A stretch of DNA of 64,000 nt from the NCBI RefSeq assembly GCF_001010805.1, contig NZ_CP011477.1, positions 2,433,001-2,497,000 on the forward strand. Direction: 5' to 3'. The notes beneath the pieces were generated by a model. The model saw only the letters and a list, made by a program, of their open reading frames with translations, was not told the DNA's origin and made no database searches. This stretch comes from Spongiibacter sp. IMCC21906 (GTDB lineage Bacteria > Pseudomonadota > Gammaproteobacteria > Pseudomonadales > Spongiibacteraceae). A program made the position numbers and the translations under genes. This document shows positions 20,901-29,800 of this stretch, one piece after another (the first letter of the stretch is position 1; every line of letters begins with the position of its first letter).

Positions 20901-21495
20901 AAGATGCTTGCATATCCTTGGCCCGAGGAGCGACATCCGCAGGCCCCGTCGCGGCGGATTCTGCCGCTACAGGCTCAGGGCGAGTATTGCGCATTACCGG
21001 GCCAGAGCTAGAGGGCTCAACCGCATTAGTGGTCGGCCTAACTGCGGGGCTGTTATTCCGCACAGGCGCCGACACCCGCGAAGCCGGCGCATCATTAAAA
21101 ACCGGTAAATCTAATAAGACAGTGTATTCACGCAGAATGCGGCCGTTAGGCCAGCGCGCTTCGATAATAAAATCGAGGTAGGGCTCCACCACAAAGCTGT
21201 CACTGGTAATAACAACCCGACCACGGCCATTGGCATCTACCTCTACCACAAAGCTGAGGGAGGACAGAAACTGGCTGCGATCAACACCGGCATTTTCAAA
21301 AGCATTGTTGTCAGCAAGCGTAACGAGAATTTGTTCGGCACTGAGGTCGCCAAGATCACTGAGGGGAATACTGGCTTGCAAGGGCTGATTCAAGGCTGAC
21401 TTTAAATTGAGTTCTCCCAAGCCAAGTGCAGCTACCACACCACTTTGCAGGGCTGTAAAAGCCAATACCGCCGAAGCCAGCTTCGTTCTCACCAT
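17944..21495 (-). CDS. fimV: FimV polar hub protein
   Basis: 1183 residues. Signal peptide (1-23), an N-terminal FimV domain with 'LGELNLKSALNQPLQASIPL', a LysM peptidoglycan-binding domain (about 207-265, 'YRVQHQDTMWKLASRF'), a coiled-coil stretch (about 350-440), one membrane helix (about 500-518, 'LLWLLGGILALLALLVLWLK'), a TPR-like part (about 635-700) and a very long acidic Asp/Glu/Ser/Ala region (about 530-1120). It ends with the FimV C-terminal domain 'KLGLAQAYVDMGDNDGAKDI'. In Pseudomonas FimV marks the cell pole and activates type IV pilus and cAMP signalling. Relevant here because the reduced flagellar locus in the same window also contains a pole-associated ATPase (FleN). Confidence 0.95.
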   Translation of the reverse strand: MVRTKLASAVLAFTALQSGVVAALGLGELNLKSALNQPLQASIPLSDLGDLSAEQILVTLADNNAFENAGVDRSQFLSSLSFVVEVDANGRGRVVITSDSFVVEPYLDFIIEARWPNGRILREYTVLLDLPVFNDAPASRVSAPVRNNSPAVRPTTNAVEPSSSGPVMRNTRPEPVAAESAATGPADVAPRAKDMQASLPESSAPSSYRVQHQDTMWKLASRFKPSPYVTTQQTMLALLEKNPEAFIANNVNRIKSGYVLALPSEAEVKAVSHRNALQELKRQDEAWRAGSSAGSPSSDSNSTTSSATAPQLTGGSRQAAADNNSTNDAKFSIASAGDSGSADGDSAQLKERLQAAEEEAEKSRLENSAMVQRAQAMEQQIAALKSLVQLKNDQLAALQSGEPSTDASAKSEAQMLEQQLSKAEANEAQANSQLAMTGDNEAAEDGASAPESTEASKGAENGVDEQSSDMAEEPAAPSTASQADNSTSNTTQQSWYKQRLLWLLGGILALLALLVLWLKQRANQREQDEDLSDFDNEVTPEITPAAFADIGSEQTDFDLVDEQELSLEGENPEDVFAAVADLDFAEEEQKGRVEDDDQQSAEAVSEEDNKEVSESDITAELQDDGVSENAVQPQMGDAAAEADIYAAYGRYDQAAALLKNAIAQDPENSELRLKLIDVYLDTHNRSGFETAYAELQALGDTDAIARVKESMSATEGVSDWLRDTGSSDSPFDSTADSGVVDTAPADSADASVEFENIEGADNTNNVAAAKLDDEDIFDFEFDEDTFNEGTKEDPASERDEASLKNDDFNSPGSASEDEFSLDFDAASLNNEPLDIDEAPSDQAVSAEPSAELSADEIAALNESAPEAIVDENTESDAAAGSDSVNNEADQLASLDDDLAALDFDFDDDSTLENVSLEEAAPLADVDGELDFDLDDTFDSSSEENTTSALDELSSSDDLLPEFEGEKDDEEGHGSVNHLLAEADAEADGELSLERSASEFDLATTPDPVGETADLDNSAIASGLDNSVEFELSDSEANEALDAGEEFDLSLEDDSELSFDADLEPSAPEESVQEQDSSEADQESLKGESEEHVSEAAEAEQTDALEDGIDLQDIVFDEFDADLNESDNDSFLLDDDDHVSTKLGLAQAYVDMGDNDGAKDILDEVIAEGNEQQKKEALLLLEQL

Positions 21496-21840
21496 AATAA
21501 AATCACCGTATGTGTTCCGTGTCTGTCAGCGGTATAATTGAGTGCTTTGTTTACAAGACCTTTGTGGTTTCAAAGATTTTAGCGCACCCATGAATGCTCA
21601 AATTACAATATTAAACCCAACTCTTTACTCAGAAATCAGCGAAGTTCTGCATTGAATCGCCAAGCCTGTATCAGCTATCAGCACCATCAACTACGCTGCT
21701 GTTGTGTTTTGGCAGAGCAGCGCGTCATTAAGACTGATTGTCCTTAACAAGCGCTGCCACATAACTGCCGCAACGCTGCCTCAGTAGATGAAGCCTAAGT
21801 TATCACAGAGTGACGTAGAGGTTCCCTCGCTAAATAGTAG
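21496..21840. other. 345-bp gap between usg and fimV
   Basis: No convincing gene, repeat or hairpin terminator. It is A/T-richer than the flanking genes and must hold the fimV promoter. No well-spaced -35/-10 pair stands out on the minus strand; the best is a TTGTAA / TATACC pair near 21530-21560 with too short a spacer. Confidence 0.4.
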
Positions 21841-22794
21841 TTATATATCACTTTTTATCAAGATTTCCAGCGCGGAAGCAATGTTTGTTATTACCCCATC
21901 CCGCAAATTATCGCCAATTAATGTGCAGCGAAGGCGTTTATCGCTCCGCTTATCAATGCGAATATCTGCAATATCGATGCCGAGATCATCTGGCAAGCTT
22001 GCAGGAGAAACGTGCTCAGATATGTCACTCGCCAAACGGAAGCGGGATTTAGCCCCTAACGACTGCAGTAGTGCGGAGTAATCGATGGTCTCATTACAGT
22101 CCACAATAAGACTAATATTGTGACCGTAAAATACCGGTGCGGTAATCACATGACAGCGCACATCAACCGGAGCCTCAAAGTACTCAGCGAGTTGCTGTTC
22201 GATTTGATTGGCAAACAAACCAGCTTGATCTGCCACCACATTAAAGGCAATTTGCTGCCCCAATGCTTTCTGCTCTATCGGCTGGCCGTTAAGTAACCGA
22301 GCTGACTCATAGGCAAGAGCATCAATTCCCTTCTTACCGTGGTAAGACACCGGCAGACATATCGCTGCATCTACCGCAACCGGTACTTGATCAAGCAGGC
22401 CTAACAACGCAGCGCAGTGACTTGCCGCGGCACCGGCAATAGAAAACTGGCGCTGGCCCGGCGCCAAGTCTTCGCCAAAATACCACGCGCCCTGGCCGCG
22501 CTGAGCCAGACTGTCAGTGCCATCTAAAATCAGCACGTCTGCATCTAACAATGCGTCTATAGCACGCTCTGCCAGTTCTTGATCATCCAGAAAAATCGCT
22601 GCCGCAATATCTGTGGCAACAATATCTTCTGGAGAGCGCACTGCGACCGGACGTCCGCGCCAAATCAGGCTGTCACCGTCGGCGTCAGCCGTGACCGGCA
22701 GAATACTGCCGATAGCCTGATTGTCACTTAAGCGTTCCAGCAGGGCATCGACGCCGGGGCCTAGCTCACAGTAAATTGCCAGCGAAATTGCCAT
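21841..22794 (-). CDS. usg: USG-1-like aspartate-semialdehyde dehydrogenase paralogue
   Basis: 317 residues. The C-terminal domain is clearly of the Asd family ('APVFYGHNISLIVDCNE' matches the substrate-binding segment), but the N-terminal NADP-binding motif GxxGMVG seen in the neighbour is missing. A Cys (C127, 'ASHCAALLG') sits about where the Asd nucleophile should be, in a changed context. I take it as the Usg protein, an Asd relative of unknown function conserved between asd and fimV in Pseudomonas. Its start shares one base with the asd stop. Probably not an active dehydrogenase. Confidence 0.88.
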   Translation of the reverse strand: MAISLAIYCELGPGVDALLERLSDNQAIGSILPVTADADGDSLIWRGRPVAVRSPEDIVATDIAAAIFLDDQELAERAIDALLDADVLILDGTDSLAQRGQGAWYFGEDLAPGQRQFSIAGAAASHCAALLGLLDQVPVAVDAAICLPVSYHGKKGIDALAYESARLLNGQPIEQKALGQQIAFNVVADQAGLFANQIEQQLAEYFEAPVDVRCHVITAPVFYGHNISLIVDCNETIDYSALLQSLGAKSRFRLASDISEHVSPASLPDDLGIDIADIRIDKRSDKRLRCTLIGDNLRDGVITNIASALEILIKSDI

Positions 22795-23915
22795 TACTTA
22801 ATATCACCCATCAAAATACGCAGCATTCGACGTAAAGGCTCTGCGGCACCCCATAGCAGCTGGTCACCCACCGTAAAGGCGTTGATGTACTGATCACCGA
22901 GGTTGGTTTTACGCAAACGGCCAACCGGGACCTGAAGCGTACCGGTTACCGCTGTGGGGGTTAGCTGTGAAAGCGTGGACTCTTTATCGTTAGTGACCAC
23001 TTTCACCCAATCATTTGCCGAAGCAATCGCGCTTTCAATGGCATCCATCGAGGCGGATTTATTCAACTTAATAGTCAGCGCCTGACTGTGGCAGCGCATG
23101 GCGCCGATACGCACACAGGTGCCATCAATGGCCAACGGCGAGTTTTCGCGACCGAGAATTTTGTTGGTCTCGGCTTGCGCCTTCCACTCTTCACGGCTTT
23201 GACCATTTTCCAAGGCAGTGTCAATCCAGGGTAACAAGCTGCCACCCAAGGCGTGGCCAAAGTTGTCCGTTGGAAAATTCCCAGAGCGCATGGTTTCAGC
23301 AACCTTGCGGTCAATATCCAAAATATTGCTGCGGGGGTCGGCCAGCTCTGTGGCAACGCCGTCGCGAATACTGCCCATTTGCTCAATCAACTCGCGCATA
23401 TTTTGGGCGCCCGCGCCAGAAGCGGCTTGGTAAGTTTGGGCACTCACCCACTCCACCAATCCTTCCCGGAACAAGCCGCCAATACCCATCAGCATCAAGC
23501 TGACAGTGCAGTTACCACCGATAAAGTTTTTGACGCCTTTATCCAAGCCCTGTTTAACCACATCGAGGTTAACCGGGTCCAGAACGATAATGGCGTCATC
23601 TTTCATACGCAGTGACGACGCCGCGTCAATCCAGTAGCCATTCCAACCGCTATTGCGCAAAGGTTCGAATACCGACTTGGTGTAATCACCACCCTGACAG
23701 GAGATAATAATATCCATTGCCGCCAGCTCGTCGATGTTGCTGGCATCTTTCAAGGCCGGGATCTCACGGCCAATATCCGGTCCCTGACCACCCACATTGG
23801 AGGTAGTGAAAAAAACCGGCTCGATACCCGCAAAGTCATTTTCTTCCAACATGCGGCCCATCAATACTGAACCGACCATGCCGCGCCAACCAATAAACCC
23901 TACTTTTTGCATCAT
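22794..23915 (-). CDS. asd: Aspartate-semialdehyde dehydrogenase
   Basis: 373 residues. NADP-binding 'GWRGMVGS' at 9-16, catalytic C136 in 'GGNCTVSLM', and '[16 protein letters not shown]' carrying the substrate-binding His. It makes aspartate semialdehyde for lysine, DAP, threonine and methionine. It follows leuB by 44 bases in the conserved leuB-asd-usg-fimV order. Confidence 0.97.
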   Translation of the reverse strand: MMQKVGFIGWRGMVGSVLMGRMLEENDFAGIEPVFFTTSNVGGQGPDIGREIPALKDASNIDELAAMDIIISCQGGDYTKSVFEPLRNSGWNGYWIDAASSLRMKDDAIIVLDPVNLDVVKQGLDKGVKNFIGGNCTVSLMLMGIGGLFREGLVEWVSAQTYQAASGAGAQNMRELIEQMGSIRDGVATELADPRSNILDIDRKVAETMRSGNFPTDNFGHALGGSLLPWIDTALENGQSREEWKAQAETNKILGRENSPLAIDGTCVRIGAMRCHSQALTIKLNKSASMDAIESAIASANDWVKVVTNDKESTLSQLTPTAVTGTLQVPVGRLRKTNLGDQYINAFTVGDQLLWGAAEPLRRMLRILMGDIK

Positions 23916-23959
23916 TACTTCCTCTTGATTCTGTGTGTTTCAGCCTTAACTTTTTGTCC

Positions 23960-25045
23960 TTAGCTTAAGGCCTCGATAACCGCATCGCCCATCTCCGTTG
24001 TGCTGACTAACTTACAGCCCTCAGAAGCAATATCGGCGGTGCGTAAACCTTGGTCCAGAACACGACTGACCGCATCCTCGATAACCTGCGCAGCGGCTGC
24101 TTCGTTTAATGAATAACGGAGCATCATGGCCACTGACAAAATAGTCGCCAAGGGATTGGCCTTGTTCTGGCCAGCAATATCCGGCGCGCTGCCATGACAA
24201 GGCTCATACATGCCTTTGCCATTCACATCCAACGACGCTGACGGCAGCATACCAATCGAGCCGGTCAACATGGCGGCAGCATCAGAGAGAATGTCACCAA
24301 ACATATTGCCGGTCACCATCACGTCAAACTGCTTGGGTGCTCGCACCAGTTGCATCGCAGCGTTGTCCACGTACATATGGCTGAGTTCAACATCGGGATA
24401 GTCCTTGGCCATATCCTGCACCACTTCCCGCCACAACATCGTGACCTCAAGCACATTCGCCTTATCAACACTGCACAAACGGCCGCCACGCTTTTGCGCC
24501 AGCTCAAAGGCAAGCTTGGCAATACGACGAATTTGCGATTCGTTATAAACGTAGGTGTTGTAACCTTCGCGCTCGCCATTTTCCAGCTCGCGAATACCTC
24601 GGGGCTGACCAAAATAAATACCACCCGTCAGCTCACGAACAATCAGAATATCCAAACCCGCAACCAACTCTGGCTTTAGCGACGAAGCATCGGCCAACTG
24701 AGGATACAGCAGTGCCGGTCGCAAGTTGCCAAACAAATCCAGTCGCGACCGAATCGCCAACAAACCAGCTTTTTCTGGACGCTCTGCTGGCGGCAAGGTA
24801 TCCCATTTAGGGCCACCCACAGCGCCCAACAAAATGGCATCGGCGGCGTCACACAAGGCAATCGTTTCTTCAGGTAATGCCGTGCCCTTCGCATCAATCG
24901 CGGCGCCACCGACCAGACCGTCTTCAAGCGTTAGGTTCAAACTGTGTTGATCATTGACCAGTGCTAGTACGCGGCTGGCTTGCGCCATAATTTCCGGACC
25001 AATGCCGTCACCGGCCAAGATTGCAATTTTCTTTGTATTACTCAC
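23960..25045 (-). CDS. leuB: 3-isopropylmalate dehydrogenase
   Basis: 361 residues. '[16 protein letters not shown]' at the N-terminus, active-site Tyr in '[15 protein letters not shown]', and the family signature '[20 protein letters not shown]'. It oxidatively decarboxylates 3-isopropylmalate to 2-oxoisocaproate in leucine synthesis using NAD. Third gene of leuC-leuD-leuB. Confidence 0.98.
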   Translation of the reverse strand: MSNTKKIAILAGDGIGPEIMAQASRVLALVNDQHSLNLTLEDGLVGGAAIDAKGTALPEETIALCDAADAILLGAVGGPKWDTLPPAERPEKAGLLAIRSRLDLFGNLRPALLYPQLADASSLKPELVAGLDILIVRELTGGIYFGQPRGIRELENGEREGYNTYVYNESQIRRIAKLAFELAQKRGGRLCSVDKANVLEVTMLWREVVQDMAKDYPDVELSHMYVDNAAMQLVRAPKQFDVMVTGNMFGDILSDAAAMLTGSIGMLPSASLDVNGKGMYEPCHGSAPDIAGQNKANPLATILSVAMMLRYSLNEAAAAQVIEDAVSRVLDQGLRTADIASEGCKLVSTTEMGDAVIEALS

Positions 25046-25069
25046 GGGAAATCCTTATTTCAACGTTGC

Positions 25070-25714
25070 TTAACCAGCCCGGAATAACCAGGGAGATTTT
25101 TGCTGCCATTTGACTTCATAAGCTTTAATGTCGTCGGCATCTTCAAGGGTGAGGCCGATATCATCCAAACCGTTAATGAGGCAATGCTTACGAAAACTGT
25201 CCACCTCAAAACTAATGCTCTCACCAGACGGAGTTTGAATAGTCTGGGTGGGCAAATCTACCATCAGCTTGTAACCGTGTTCGGCATACATCTCTTTAAA
25301 CAAGCTATCAACTATATCTGCTTCTAAAACAATAGGTAAAACGCCATTTTTAAAGCAGTTATTAAAGAATATATCGGCAAAACTCGGCGCGATCACACAG
25401 CGAAAACCGTAATCTTCCAAGGCCCAAGGCGCGTGCTCACGACTCGAACCACAGCCAAAATTCTCCCGAGCCAGCAATATTGAGGCCCCCGTATAGCGCT
25501 GTTCGTTTAAGGGAAAATCCGGGTTTAATGGCCGCTCACTGCAATCCTGCCCGGGCTGTCCCTCATCCAGATAACGCAGCTCATCAAACAGATTGGGACC
25601 GAAGCCACTGCGTTTAATGGATTTCAAAAACTGCTTAGGGATGATCATATCGGTATCAACATTGGCGCGATCCATTGGCGCGGCAATACCGTTTAATGTC
25701 GTAAAAGGCTTCAT
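25070..25714 (-). CDS. leuD: 3-isopropylmalate dehydratase, small subunit
   Basis: 214 residues, swivel domain of the aconitase family: '[19 protein letters not shown]' near the N-terminus and '[15 protein letters not shown]' with the substrate-binding Ser/Arg. It forms a heterodimer with LeuC. The start overlaps the leuC stop by 4 bases. Confidence 0.98.
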   Translation of the reverse strand: MKPFTTLNGIAAPMDRANVDTDMIIPKQFLKSIKRSGFGPNLFDELRYLDEGQPGQDCSERPLNPDFPLNEQRYTGASILLARENFGCGSSREHAPWALEDYGFRCVIAPSFADIFFNNCFKNGVLPIVLEADIVDSLFKEMYAEHGYKLMVDLPTQTIQTPSGESISFEVDSFRKHCLINGLDDIGLTLEDADDIKAYEVKWQQKSPWLFRAG

Positions 25715-27147
25715 GCTGCACTCCCTTTGGTAAACTCACGCACATCAACAAAGTGACCCGCAATCGCAGCGGCGGCGGCCATGGCGGGGCTCACCAAATG
25801 GGTACGCCCCCCAAAGCCCTGCCGCCCTTCAAAATTACGGTTAGACGTGGACGCACAATGCTCCCCTGCCCCTAATTTATCGGCATTCATCGCCAAGCAC
25901 ATTGAGCAACCGGGCTCCCGCCACAGCAATCCCGCCTCACTAAAAATCTTGTCCAGTCCTTCAGCCTCAGCTTGCTGCTTTACTAAACCTGAACCGGGAA
26001 CCACCAAGGCCTCTTTAATATTGGCGGCAACTTTTTTGCCCTTGACGACGCTGGCCGCTTCTCGCAAATCCTCAATACGAGAATTGGTACAGGAACCAAT
26101 AAAGACTTTATCCAGCTGAATATCGGTGATTTTCTCGCCGCCTTTCAGCCCCATATATTTCAACGCCGATGCGCAGGCACTACGTTTTGCCGGGTCAGAA
26201 AAATCCTCTGGCGTGGGCACAACGCCCCCAACAGGTCCAACCATTTCGGGGCTGGTCCCCCACGTGACCTGTGGTTCAATCTCGGCGCCGTTTAATTCAA
26301 TAACGGCATCAAATGCGGCATCGGCATCGCTGTGCAGGGTGTTCCAATAACTCACCGCATCGTCCCACTGCTCAGCTGTCGGTGCAAAAGGTCGACCTTT
26401 AACGTAGTCGATGGTGGTTTGGTCTACAGCAACCATACCCACTCGGGCACCGGCCTCAATGGCCATATTACAAATGGTCATGCGGCCTTCCATTGACAGC
26501 TTGCGAATGGCTGCGCCACCAAACTCGATGGCATAACCCGTGCCGCCCGCCGTACCAATTTTGCCAATCACCGCCAGCACGATATCTTTTGCCGTGACGC
26601 CGGGACCAAGTTCACCGTCGACACGAACCAGCATGTTTTTGCTCTTTTTCTGAATCAGGCACTGGGTCGCCAACACATGCTCGACTTCAGAGGTGCCAAT
26701 CCCGTGGGCCAGCGCGCCCAGCGCGCCGTGGGTAGCGGTGTGGGAATCGCCGCACACTACCGTCATTCCCGGCAAAGTCGCGCCTTGCTCCGGGCCAACA
26801 ACATGAACAATACCCTGACGAATATCATTAATAGAAAATTCGGTAATCCCAAATTCATTACAGTTATCGTCCAGGGTTTTAACCTGAATGCGAGACACCT
26901 CGTCTTCGATACCCTCAACACCGCCACTGCGCTGCAACTTTTCTGTTGGCACATTGTGGTCTGGCGTCGCCAAATTGGCATCGATGCGCCACGGGCGACG
27001 GCCCGCCAGACGCAAGCCTTCAAAAGCTTGCGGCGAGGTTACTTCGTGAACCAGCTGCCGATCGATATAAATCAAGGCAGTGCCATCGTCACGGGTTTTG
27101 ACCACATGGTCGTCCCACAATTTGTCGTATAAGGTTTTAGCCGTCAT
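25711..27147 (-). CDS. leuC: 3-isopropylmalate dehydratase, large subunit
   Basis: 478 residues. The [4Fe-4S] ligands are in 'IGSCTNSR' and '[11 protein letters not shown]'; '[16 protein letters not shown]' is the other aconitase motif. It isomerises 2-isopropylmalate to 3-isopropylmalate. First gene of the minus-strand leucine operon, divergent from a LysR gene. I see no Leu-rich leader peptide in the 122-bp gap, so control by the LysR protein is more likely than attenuation. Confidence 0.98.
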   Translation of the reverse strand: MTAKTLYDKLWDDHVVKTRDDGTALIYIDRQLVHEVTSPQAFEGLRLAGRRPWRIDANLATPDHNVPTEKLQRSGGVEGIEDEVSRIQVKTLDDNCNEFGITEFSINDIRQGIVHVVGPEQGATLPGMTVVCGDSHTATHGALGALAHGIGTSEVEHVLATQCLIQKKSKNMLVRVDGELGPGVTAKDIVLAVIGKIGTAGGTGYAIEFGGAAIRKLSMEGRMTICNMAIEAGARVGMVAVDQTTIDYVKGRPFAPTAEQWDDAVSYWNTLHSDADAAFDAVIELNGAEIEPQVTWGTSPEMVGPVGGVVPTPEDFSDPAKRSACASALKYMGLKGGEKITDIQLDKVFIGSCTNSRIEDLREAASVVKGKKVAANIKEALVVPGSGLVKQQAEAEGLDKIFSEAGLLWREPGCSMCLAMNADKLGAGEHCASTSNRNFEGRQGFGGRTHLVSPAMAAAAAIAGHFVDVREFTKGSAA

Positions 27148-27239
27148 CGCCGTCTCTTCCGTTTAACCATCTAGCTTGGATTGGTGATATTTTAGGCAAG
27201 GCCATCCAATAAAACAAATTCATATTTTTTATTATTTGA

Positions 27240-27254
27240 ATTCCAAAAAGGAAT
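27240..27254. promoter_or_regulatory. LysR-type box upstream of lysR and leuC
   Basis: ATTCC-AAAAA-GGAAT is a perfect 5-bp dyad that also fits the T-N11-A rule for LysR regulators. It lies 15 bases before the LysR start and 92 bases before leuC. A weaker ATTCA/TGAAT dyad overlaps to the left (about 27219-27241). Binding is inferred. Confidence 0.5.
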
Positions 27255-27269
27255 AGATAAACTTAAAGC

Positions 27270-28154
27270 ATGGATACTCAAGCCCTGAATGCCTTTCTCG
27301 CGGTGGCAGAAAACCAATCGTTTTCACTGGCTGCAGAGCAGCTACACATTACCCAACCCGCAGTAAGCAAACGTATTTCAAGTTTAGAAAAGCAACTGGA
27401 CTGCCGATTATTTGACCGAATCGGCCGCCACGTTCATCTTACCGAGGCCGGGCGCGCTCTACTTCCCCAGTGCCGCAAGATATTACAGGATATTCGCGAA
27501 GCTGCCCGTAGTATTCACGATCTTCAAGGCGGCATTTCAGGTCGTTTATCCATGGGCATCAGCCACCATATTGGTCTACACCGTCTGCCACCTGTATTGC
27601 GAGAATTTAGCCAACGCCACCCCGACGTGCAGCTGGATATTGATTTTATGGATTCAGAACGGGCCCACGACCGCATTTTACACGGCGAAATGGATCTGGC
27701 GGTGATCACCCTCTCTCCCGTTGCCGACCAGCATTTGCAGTCCATCCCTGTCTGGGAAGATCCCCTCATGGTCACCATTGCTGCAGACCACCCACTGGCA
27801 AGCCAGAAAGAGGTCACCGCCGAGATGCTCAGTCACTACACGGCGATCCCACCGGGTCTTAACACCTACACCGGCCAGATCATTAAGGAGCTGTTTGACA
27901 CCAAAGGACTGGAAATGAATATCGGCATGTCGACCAACTACCTGGAGACCATTAAGGTGATGGTGGGTATCGGGCTTGGCTGGAGTATTTTGCCGTTGAC
28001 GCTGCTAGATGACACCGTGGTGGCGCTGCCGCTAAAGGGCATGCCTCTGCAACGGATTTTAGGCTGCGTACACCATCGCAGCCGAAGTCTGTCGAATGCC
28101 GCTCAAGCCTTTATTACGTTACTGGAAGCCGAGGCCATCAATGCCAAACATTAA
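27270..28154 (+). CDS. LysR-family regulator divergent from leuCDB
   Basis: 294 residues. N-terminal winged helix-turn-helix (about 1-60): 'MDTQALNAFLAVAENQSF', 'AAEQLHITQPAVSKRISSLE'. Residues ~90-290 are the two-lobed effector-binding domain of periplasmic-binding-protein fold. A LysR gene in this position next to leuCDB is also found in Pseudomonas; the inferred role is control of leucine synthesis, with a ligand I cannot name. It is convergent with the MobA-like gene, 20 bases away. Confidence 0.92.
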   Translation: MDTQALNAFLAVAENQSFSLAAEQLHITQPAVSKRISSLEKQLDCRLFDRIGRHVHLTEAGRALLPQCRKILQDIREAARSIHDLQGGISGRLSMGISHHIGLHRLPPVLREFSQRHPDVQLDIDFMDSERAHDRILHGEMDLAVITLSPVADQHLQSIPVWEDPLMVTIAADHPLASQKEVTAEMLSHYTAIPPGLNTYTGQIIKELFDTKGLEMNIGMSTNYLETIKVMVGIGLGWSILPLTLLDDTVVALPLKGMPLQRILGCVHHRSRSLSNAAQAFITLLEAEAINAKH

Positions 28155-28174
28155 GAGCCAGGCACTGACCTCCA

Positions 28175-28768
28175 TCAACGATTTTTGGGGCTAAGTTGAA
28201 CAAGCAGTGCAGCCATTGCTGCAGGGGTATCCCCATCGAGATAAATGCCCGGATCACTCACCACAATGACATCACAGCACTCGGGATGATCCGTAATAAT
28301 CGCTTTGCCACCCCGGTCTCCACACAGCTGGCTTAAAGCCGGAAAAAAACGGCGTCCAAACACCACTGGGTGACCTTGACGGCCATCACATTGCGGCAAA
28401 ACAATGCGCTCAGGGCTGGCCGATGCCGCCAAGGCAGCCAAGGTGCTCACTCGTATTAACGGTAAATCTGCAGGCATCAACATAACAGCATCTAGCGCCG
28501 AGTCAGTCATCACATCATTGAGCATATCGGCAATGGTGCCACCCATCCCCTCCTGCCCACGCGGGCAGACGATAGTCTCACCCACTAGCAAAGGAGCAAT
28601 ATTATCATGACGACGAATACCAACCCGAGCCTCGACCCCCGCTTTTTTCAGTCGTCGCAGCATGGCATTGACCAATAAACCGCCATCGGGCATGCGTACA
28701 CTGCGCTTATCCTGCTCGCCAAATCGGCGGCTTTGTCCGGCCGCCAGCAAAAGCGCCAACACCTTCAT
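28175..28768 (-). CDS. MobA/MocA-like molybdenum cofactor nucleotidyltransferase
   Basis: 197 residues, NTP-transferase fold: 'LLLAAGQSRRFGEQDKR' at the N-terminus for nucleotide binding and 'VMLMPADLPLIRV' with the metal-binding Asp. The downstream half has 'LPQCDGRQGHPVVFGRRFFP', typical of MocA, the CTP:molybdopterin cytidylyltransferase. It shares one base with the xdhC stop, so the two are co-expressed; together they suggest maturation of a xanthine-dehydrogenase-type enzyme encoded elsewhere. MobA-like guanylyl transfer is the alternative. Confidence 0.85.
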   Translation of the reverse strand: MKVLALLLAAGQSRRFGEQDKRSVRMPDGGLLVNAMLRRLKKAGVEARVGIRRHDNIAPLLVGETIVCPRGQEGMGGTIADMLNDVMTDSALDAVMLMPADLPLIRVSTLAALAASASPERIVLPQCDGRQGHPVVFGRRFFPALSQLCGDRGGKAIITDHPECCDVIVVSDPGIYLDGDTPAAMAALLVQLSPKNR

Positions 28769-29718
28769 TATTTGAATTTGGCCCGCAAGGAGGTGAGTTC
28801 CGCCATAATCGCCACCGCAATCTCCATCGCCGTTTTGCTGCCGATAGCCAAACCCACTGGCGCTCGGAGCTTAGCCAACTGCGCTTCGCTGACATCTAGC
28901 TCTAACAAGCGTTGGCGACGCTTATCTGAGGTACGCTGAGAACCCAGCGCCCCGACATAAAACAACGGCTGGGTCAGCGCCTCCATGAGCGCCATATCAT
29001 CAATTCTGGGGTCGTGGGTTAAGGTGATGACAATACTGTGGTTATCGCTTGCCCGCTGTCTCACTACATCATCCGGCATCCCTGAAACCAGCTCTACGCC
29101 AGGGAGTGGCCATTGATCCAAACGCTCCGGCCGAGGGTCGGTCACCAACACGCGATAATCCATCGCCAACGCAATCTCGGTAATACAGCGGGCCAACTCA
29201 TTCGCCCCCACCAAAAGCAGTTGGTAATGAGGACCAAAATCCTGCTGTAATCTGTCTTCGCTCAACTCTAAGGCAGCGCAATACTCACGCTCGGCTAACT
29301 GCCAATCACCGGACTGTAAACACACCAGACGGCGAATCGCCCGGCGTGAACTCAATGCAGAGCTAACTCGCTCTATTAAAGGCAAATGTCGGGCATCCAG
29401 ACGCTCCACCAGAATTTGCATTCGCCCACCACAAGGTAAGCCGAATCGCTCATTCTCTTCAGCACTAAGACCAAACTCGATAAGTTCGGGATGCTTCTTC
29501 GCCAACGTTCCCTCTGCTAACCGCTGCAATAAATCATCTTCTATACAACCGCCAGATAAAGAGCCACTCAACTGACCATCATCACTAAGCAGCAACAATG
29601 CGCCCTGGGACCGAGGTGAAGCGCCAAAGGTTTTGGCAACCGTACACAACCAGGCCACTTTACTTTCTCGCAAGGCAGCAGTGGCAGCGGTTAAAACAAT
29701 GTCATCTGATGAACGCAA
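28768..29718 (-). CDS. XdhC/CoxI family molybdenum hydroxylase maturation protein
   Basis: About 316 residues. N-terminal XdhC-CoxI domain ('VAWLCTVAKTFGASPRSQGA', 'SGSLSGGCIEDDL') and a C-terminal Rossmann domain ('YRVLVTDPRPERLDQWP', 'YVGALGSQRTSDKRRQRL'). XdhC binds molybdenum cofactor and helps sulfurate and insert it. The start is uncertain: the frame is open to 29751 but that TTG lies inside a terminator hairpin. The TTG at 29718, with GGGAAT upstream, is chosen; no ATG is available near. Operon with the MobA-like gene. Confidence 0.85.
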   Translation of the reverse strand: MRSSDDIVLTAATAALRESKVAWLCTVAKTFGASPRSQGALLLLSDDGQLSGSLSGGCIEDDLLQRLAEGTLAKKHPELIEFGLSAEENERFGLPCGGRMQILVERLDARHLPLIERVSSALSSRRAIRRLVCLQSGDWQLAEREYCAALELSEDRLQQDFGPHYQLLLVGANELARCITEIALAMDYRVLVTDPRPERLDQWPLPGVELVSGMPDDVVRQRASDNHSIVITLTHDPRIDDMALMEALTQPLFYVGALGSQRTSDKRRQRLLELDVSEAQLAKLRAPVGLAIGSKTAMEIAVAIMAELTSLRAKFK

Positions 29719-29736
29719 AGTTGATATTCCCAAATA

Positions 29737-29761
29737 CAAAAAACGCCGCAAAAGCGGCGTT
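29737..29761 (-). terminator. Rho-independent terminator after the first TonB receptor gene
   Basis: On the minus strand AACGCCGC-TTTT-GCGGCGTT forms an 8-bp G/C-rich stem with a 4-base loop, followed by TTTTG. It is about 40 bases past the stop of the 861-residue receptor and about 20 bases before the xdhC start. Confidence 0.85.
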
Positions 29762-29800
29762 AATATTAATGCTTAAACAAGACTCAAACCGAAATTCAAA

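Noticed and set aside
21841-22794. usg as a second working aspartate-semialdehyde dehydrogenase
   Set aside because: The N-terminal NADP-binding motif is missing and the nucleophile context is changed, while a fully canonical asd lies next to it.
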